Part shown: positions 62,062-64,000 of the stretch, piece after piece
How positions within the stretch are numbered: position 1 is the stretch's first letter
Layout of the letters: each line of letters begins with the position of its first letter
DNA from: Polyangia bacterium
GTDB lineage: Bacteria; Myxococcota_A; Polyangia; Nannocystales; Nannocystaceae
DNA length: 64,000 bases
NCBI GenBank assembly: GCA_030430565.1
Contig: JAUIKS010000009.1
Span: 248,001 to 312,000, forward strand
Reading direction: 5' to 3'
Notes under the pieces: generated by a model
What the model was told of the DNA's origin: nothing
What the model saw: only the letters and a program-made list of their open reading frames with translations
The model's database searches: none
Translations under genes and position numbers: made by a program

Positions 62062-63255
62062 CTACCGGAAGAGTTCTGACTTGAGCGCGAACACGCCCTG
62101 GGTGACCACGACGTCGCCGACCTCGAGGCCGCTTTTGACCTCGACGCGCGTCGGCCCGCGGATGCCGAGCTCGACCTGCTTGGGGATGACGGTGTCCTCC
62201 TCGGGCGCGACGAACACGGTCGACTTGCCGTCGACCATGACGACCGCGGTGCGGGGGATCGAGAGGACCTCTTTCTGCGCGCCCTCGGCCATGATCTTCG
62301 CGCTGACGGCCTGGCCCACGCGCAGCAGGCGATCGTCGTTGGGGACGATCACCCGGACCTCGGCGCTGCGGGTCTCGGCGTTGAAGCTGGGGCTGACGAA
62401 GTCGACCGCGCCCGTGAACTCATCGTCGGGGGCGGACTGGACGTTGAGGAGCACAGGGTCGTCCTTGGTGATGTACTGCAGCTCGCCCTCAAACACCGAG
62501 AGACGGACCCACAGCTGCGAGTAGTCGACGATGGTGAACGCGGTGTGCTGCGGGCCGACGGCCTGACCGCGGTAGACGTTGACCTCGGCGATCTCGCCCG
62601 GGATCGGGCTGGTGAGCTGGATGATGCCGATCTCCTGACCTTTCTTGGAGCCGCCGCCGAGCGCCTTGAGACGCTGACGCGCGGCCTTGAGCTCGGCGCT
62701 GATCACCGAGACCTCGCCGGCCGCGATCTCGGCGCTGCGCTTCGACGCGATGCCCTCTTTGACGAGCGCTTGTTTGCGTCGCCGGTTCGCGCGCGCGACC
62801 TTGGAGCGGGCCTCGATCGCGCGCAGCTCGGCCTGCACGCCGCCGACCTCGGCGCTCGTGAGCGTGGCGAGCGGCGTCTCGGGCATCACCGAGGTGCCCT
62901 CGACGACCAGGACCTCGGTGACGCGGCCGTCGATGGCGGAGCCGACCGCCGCGATCTGTCGCTGGTCGTACTCGAGCACGCCGTTGACGTGGATCTCGGG
63001 GATGATCTCGGTGACGCCGGCGGCCTCGGTTCGAATTCCGACCTTGGCGATGTACTCGGGGTGGAGCTTGAGCTTGCCGTCCTCGTACACCGGGACATAG
63101 GACGGCCCCGCGGCGGCCTCTGTCGGCGCGTCCTCCTCGCAGGCTGTCAGCGCGAGCAGCGACGAGAGCGCGAGCACGCCGGCTCGCAGTCGCGGTCGCG
63201 ATCGCGGCCTTCGTGGGAGCCGGGGCGGGAGGTCGGGGGAGCGAGGTGAGCGCAT
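62062..63255 (-). CDS. czcB: RND efflux periplasmic adaptor lipoprotein (CzcB/CusB family)
   Basis: A 397-residue protein from the ATG at 63255 (the frame is open further upstream without sense). A basic N-terminus leads into the lipobox LLALTAC-E. Domains in order: membrane-proximal strand block (IRTEAAGVTEIIPEIHVNGV), lipoyl half-motifs (IDGRVTEVLVVEGTSVMPET; TSPIPGEIAEVNVYRGQAVG) flanking a helical hairpin (AELRAIEARSKVARANRRRK), the beta-barrel (SQLWVRLSVFEGELQYITKD) and the C-terminal membrane-proximal domain (IPRTAVVMVDGKSTVFVAPE; VVTQGVFALKSELFR). It bridges the CzcA pump and an outer-membrane channel. The window lacks a third gene in the operon; the divergent partial gene at 63698 may be the channel. 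Confidence 0.94.
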   Translation of the reverse strand: MRSPRSPDLPPRLPRRPRSRPRLRAGVLALSSLLALTACEEDAPTEAAAGPSYVPVYEDGKLKLHPEYIAKVGIRTEAAGVTEIIPEIHVNGVLEYDQRQIAAVGSAIDGRVTEVLVVEGTSVMPETPLATLTSAEVGGVQAELRAIEARSKVARANRRRKQALVKEGIASKRSAEIAAGEVSVISAELKAARQRLKALGGGSKKGQEIGIIQLTSPIPGEIAEVNVYRGQAVGPQHTAFTIVDYSQLWVRLSVFEGELQYITKDDPVLLNVQSAPDDEFTGAVDFVSPSFNAETRSAEVRVIVPNDDRLLRVGQAVSAKIMAEGAQKEVLSIPRTAVVMVDGKSTVFVAPEEDTVIPKQVELGIRGPTRVEVKSGLEVGDVVVTQGVFALKSELFR

Positions 63256-63697
63256 AGAGAGTGGGGCTGGCGCGAGCTCGCCGGCGAGCCGCTCGCGCCT
63301 GATAGGGCGGTCTTGGTGGCGGCGCGAGAGCGGTTCAGTAGCTTCGGTACGGCGCGCGTCGAATATCGGTCGCGCGAGCTCGGCGGCGTGACCCTGCGCG
63401 TAATTCATCGTCGAAACTCCAGCGTGTCAAGGGTCGCGCGAGCGCGGAGCCGCGTCGGGGTCGCGGGGTCGCGCCGCGTCGTTCGGTGAAGTGATTCGCG
63501 CCGCATGGGACGTTGATGGACTCTGGTGGACTCTCAAAGTGGTGTGACGCGTCCTCGGGCTCATCGCAATTGCACCTGCGCGCGTGAGGAGTAGGAACGC
63601 GCGCGGACGCGAGGTGGTTTTTGCACACGCGCGCTCGGGCGTATCCGCGCTCGCCGCCGCAGTCGGACCTTCGCTGTGGTACACGTCGAACTCTTCC
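63256..63697. other. Divergent region between efflux operon and secreted-protein gene
   Basis: 442 bases with no supported gene on either strand. Some short frames on the minus strand (63427-63699) lack coding character. It should contain the promoter of the czcB-czcA operon and of the divergent gene at 63698; I see no MerR-type or other clear operator. Confidence 0.4.
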
Positions 63698-64000
63698 ATG
63701 GGAACCGCGGCCTTTGGATTGAAGATTCCCCCATCACAGCATTCGCGCGCGCGCCCGCGAGGCGCCGTCTCGATCGCGGCCTGGCTGATCGGACTCGCGC
63801 TGCTCGCCCCGTCGCCAGCCCTGCGCGCCGCGCCGGGCGTGGGCCCAGCGTCGAGCGGACGGGCGCGGGGGGCGACGCGGGCGCAGGCGCAGCCCGCCCC
63901 GAGTCAGGCGGCCGCGGCCCTGCAGGCGCCGGGGGATCCGGTCCCGCAGTCGCTCGAGACCATTCTCCAGCACGCGATGGACCACGCCGTCGAGGTCGCG
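63698..64000 (+). CDS. Secreted protein, N-terminal part only; possible TolC-like channel
   Basis: Open frame from the ATG at 63698 running off the right edge, 101 codons visible. The first part is a signal peptide: basic RARPRGAVS, hydrophobic IAAWLIGLALLAPSPALRAA, cleavage near LRAA-PG. A Pro/Ala/Gln-rich linker (GATRAQAQPAPSQAAAALQA) follows and the last visible residues are PQSLETILQHAMDHAVEVA, which could be the first helix of a TolC/CzcC-type outer-membrane factor (typical SLEEALxLAL). Being divergent from a CzcB-CzcA pair makes such a role attractive, but most of the protein is outside the window. Confidence 0.6.
   Translation, partial: MGTAAFGLKIPPSQHSRARPRGAVSIAAWLIGLALLAPSPALRAAPGVGPASSGRARGATRAQAQPAPSQAAAALQAPGDPVPQSLETILQHAMDHAVEVA

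Noticed and set aside
59171..62524. A 1117-codon plus-strand frame opposite czcA
   Set aside because: Same type of antisense shadow; the minus strand is an unmistakable RND transporter.
63427..63699. A 90-codon minus-strand frame upstream of czcB
   Set aside because: Low-complexity, basic, no motif or ribosome-binding site; it overlaps the likely promoter region and start of the divergent secreted protein.

Overview
The window is very G+C-rich DNA with densely packed genes, frequent 4-base and 8-base start/stop overlaps and almost no long gaps. Gene content points to a myxobacterium, most likely of the Nannocystis/Plesiocystis/Enhygromyxa group: many Ser/Thr kinases with TPR tails, many secreted lipoproteins, an ADYC-type lipoprotein, and a surface protein with a Asp-Ser/Thr repeat linker and a MYXO-CTERM-like C-terminal sorting tail. 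This assignment is inferred from gene families and not from a marker search.

Layout. 1-2403: end of a kinase-TPR gene and a convergent lipoprotein. 2485-10949 (minus): a nine-gene, translationally coupled Mrp-type cation/proton antiporter operon in the order E-F-G-A'B-C-D-D2-small subunit-D3. 11372-20240 (plus): mutS2 coupled to an SppA-type protease carrying an outer-membrane-barrel-like N-terminus, a small helical protein and the primary sigma factor rpoD. 20250-26391: small secreted or lipid-anchored proteins on both strands.

26458-36471 is the accessory part of the window and looks like a defence island. It holds a CHAT-domain caspase-like protease whose start codon lies inside an array of about sixteen 12-bp dyads, then a minisatellite, a terminator and a Ser/Thr kinase broken off exactly in its catalytic loop. 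Next comes a two-gene operon of an N6-adenine DNA methyltransferase of the MmeI/type IIL kind and a 1088-residue protein that joins three treble-clef zinc fingers, an SNF2 helicase and an Rrp8-like methyltransferase. This pair is the best candidate for an undescribed system.

36797-64000 returns to core-like genes: the ADYC lipoprotein; a kinase-TPR protein with a convergent ECF sigma factor; a LysR regulator divergent from two membrane genes; a GroES-like / second barrel-SppA / M16 protease operon; VWA and DUF4159 genes; two tandem CAP lipoproteins; an 1.1-kb non-coding region with 13-bp repeats and an orphan terminator; phoU; a coiled-coil protein; and a CzcA/CzcB heavy-metal efflux pair divergent from a secreted protein that runs off the right edge. 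No rRNA, tRNA, CRISPR array, transposase or phage gene was recognised.
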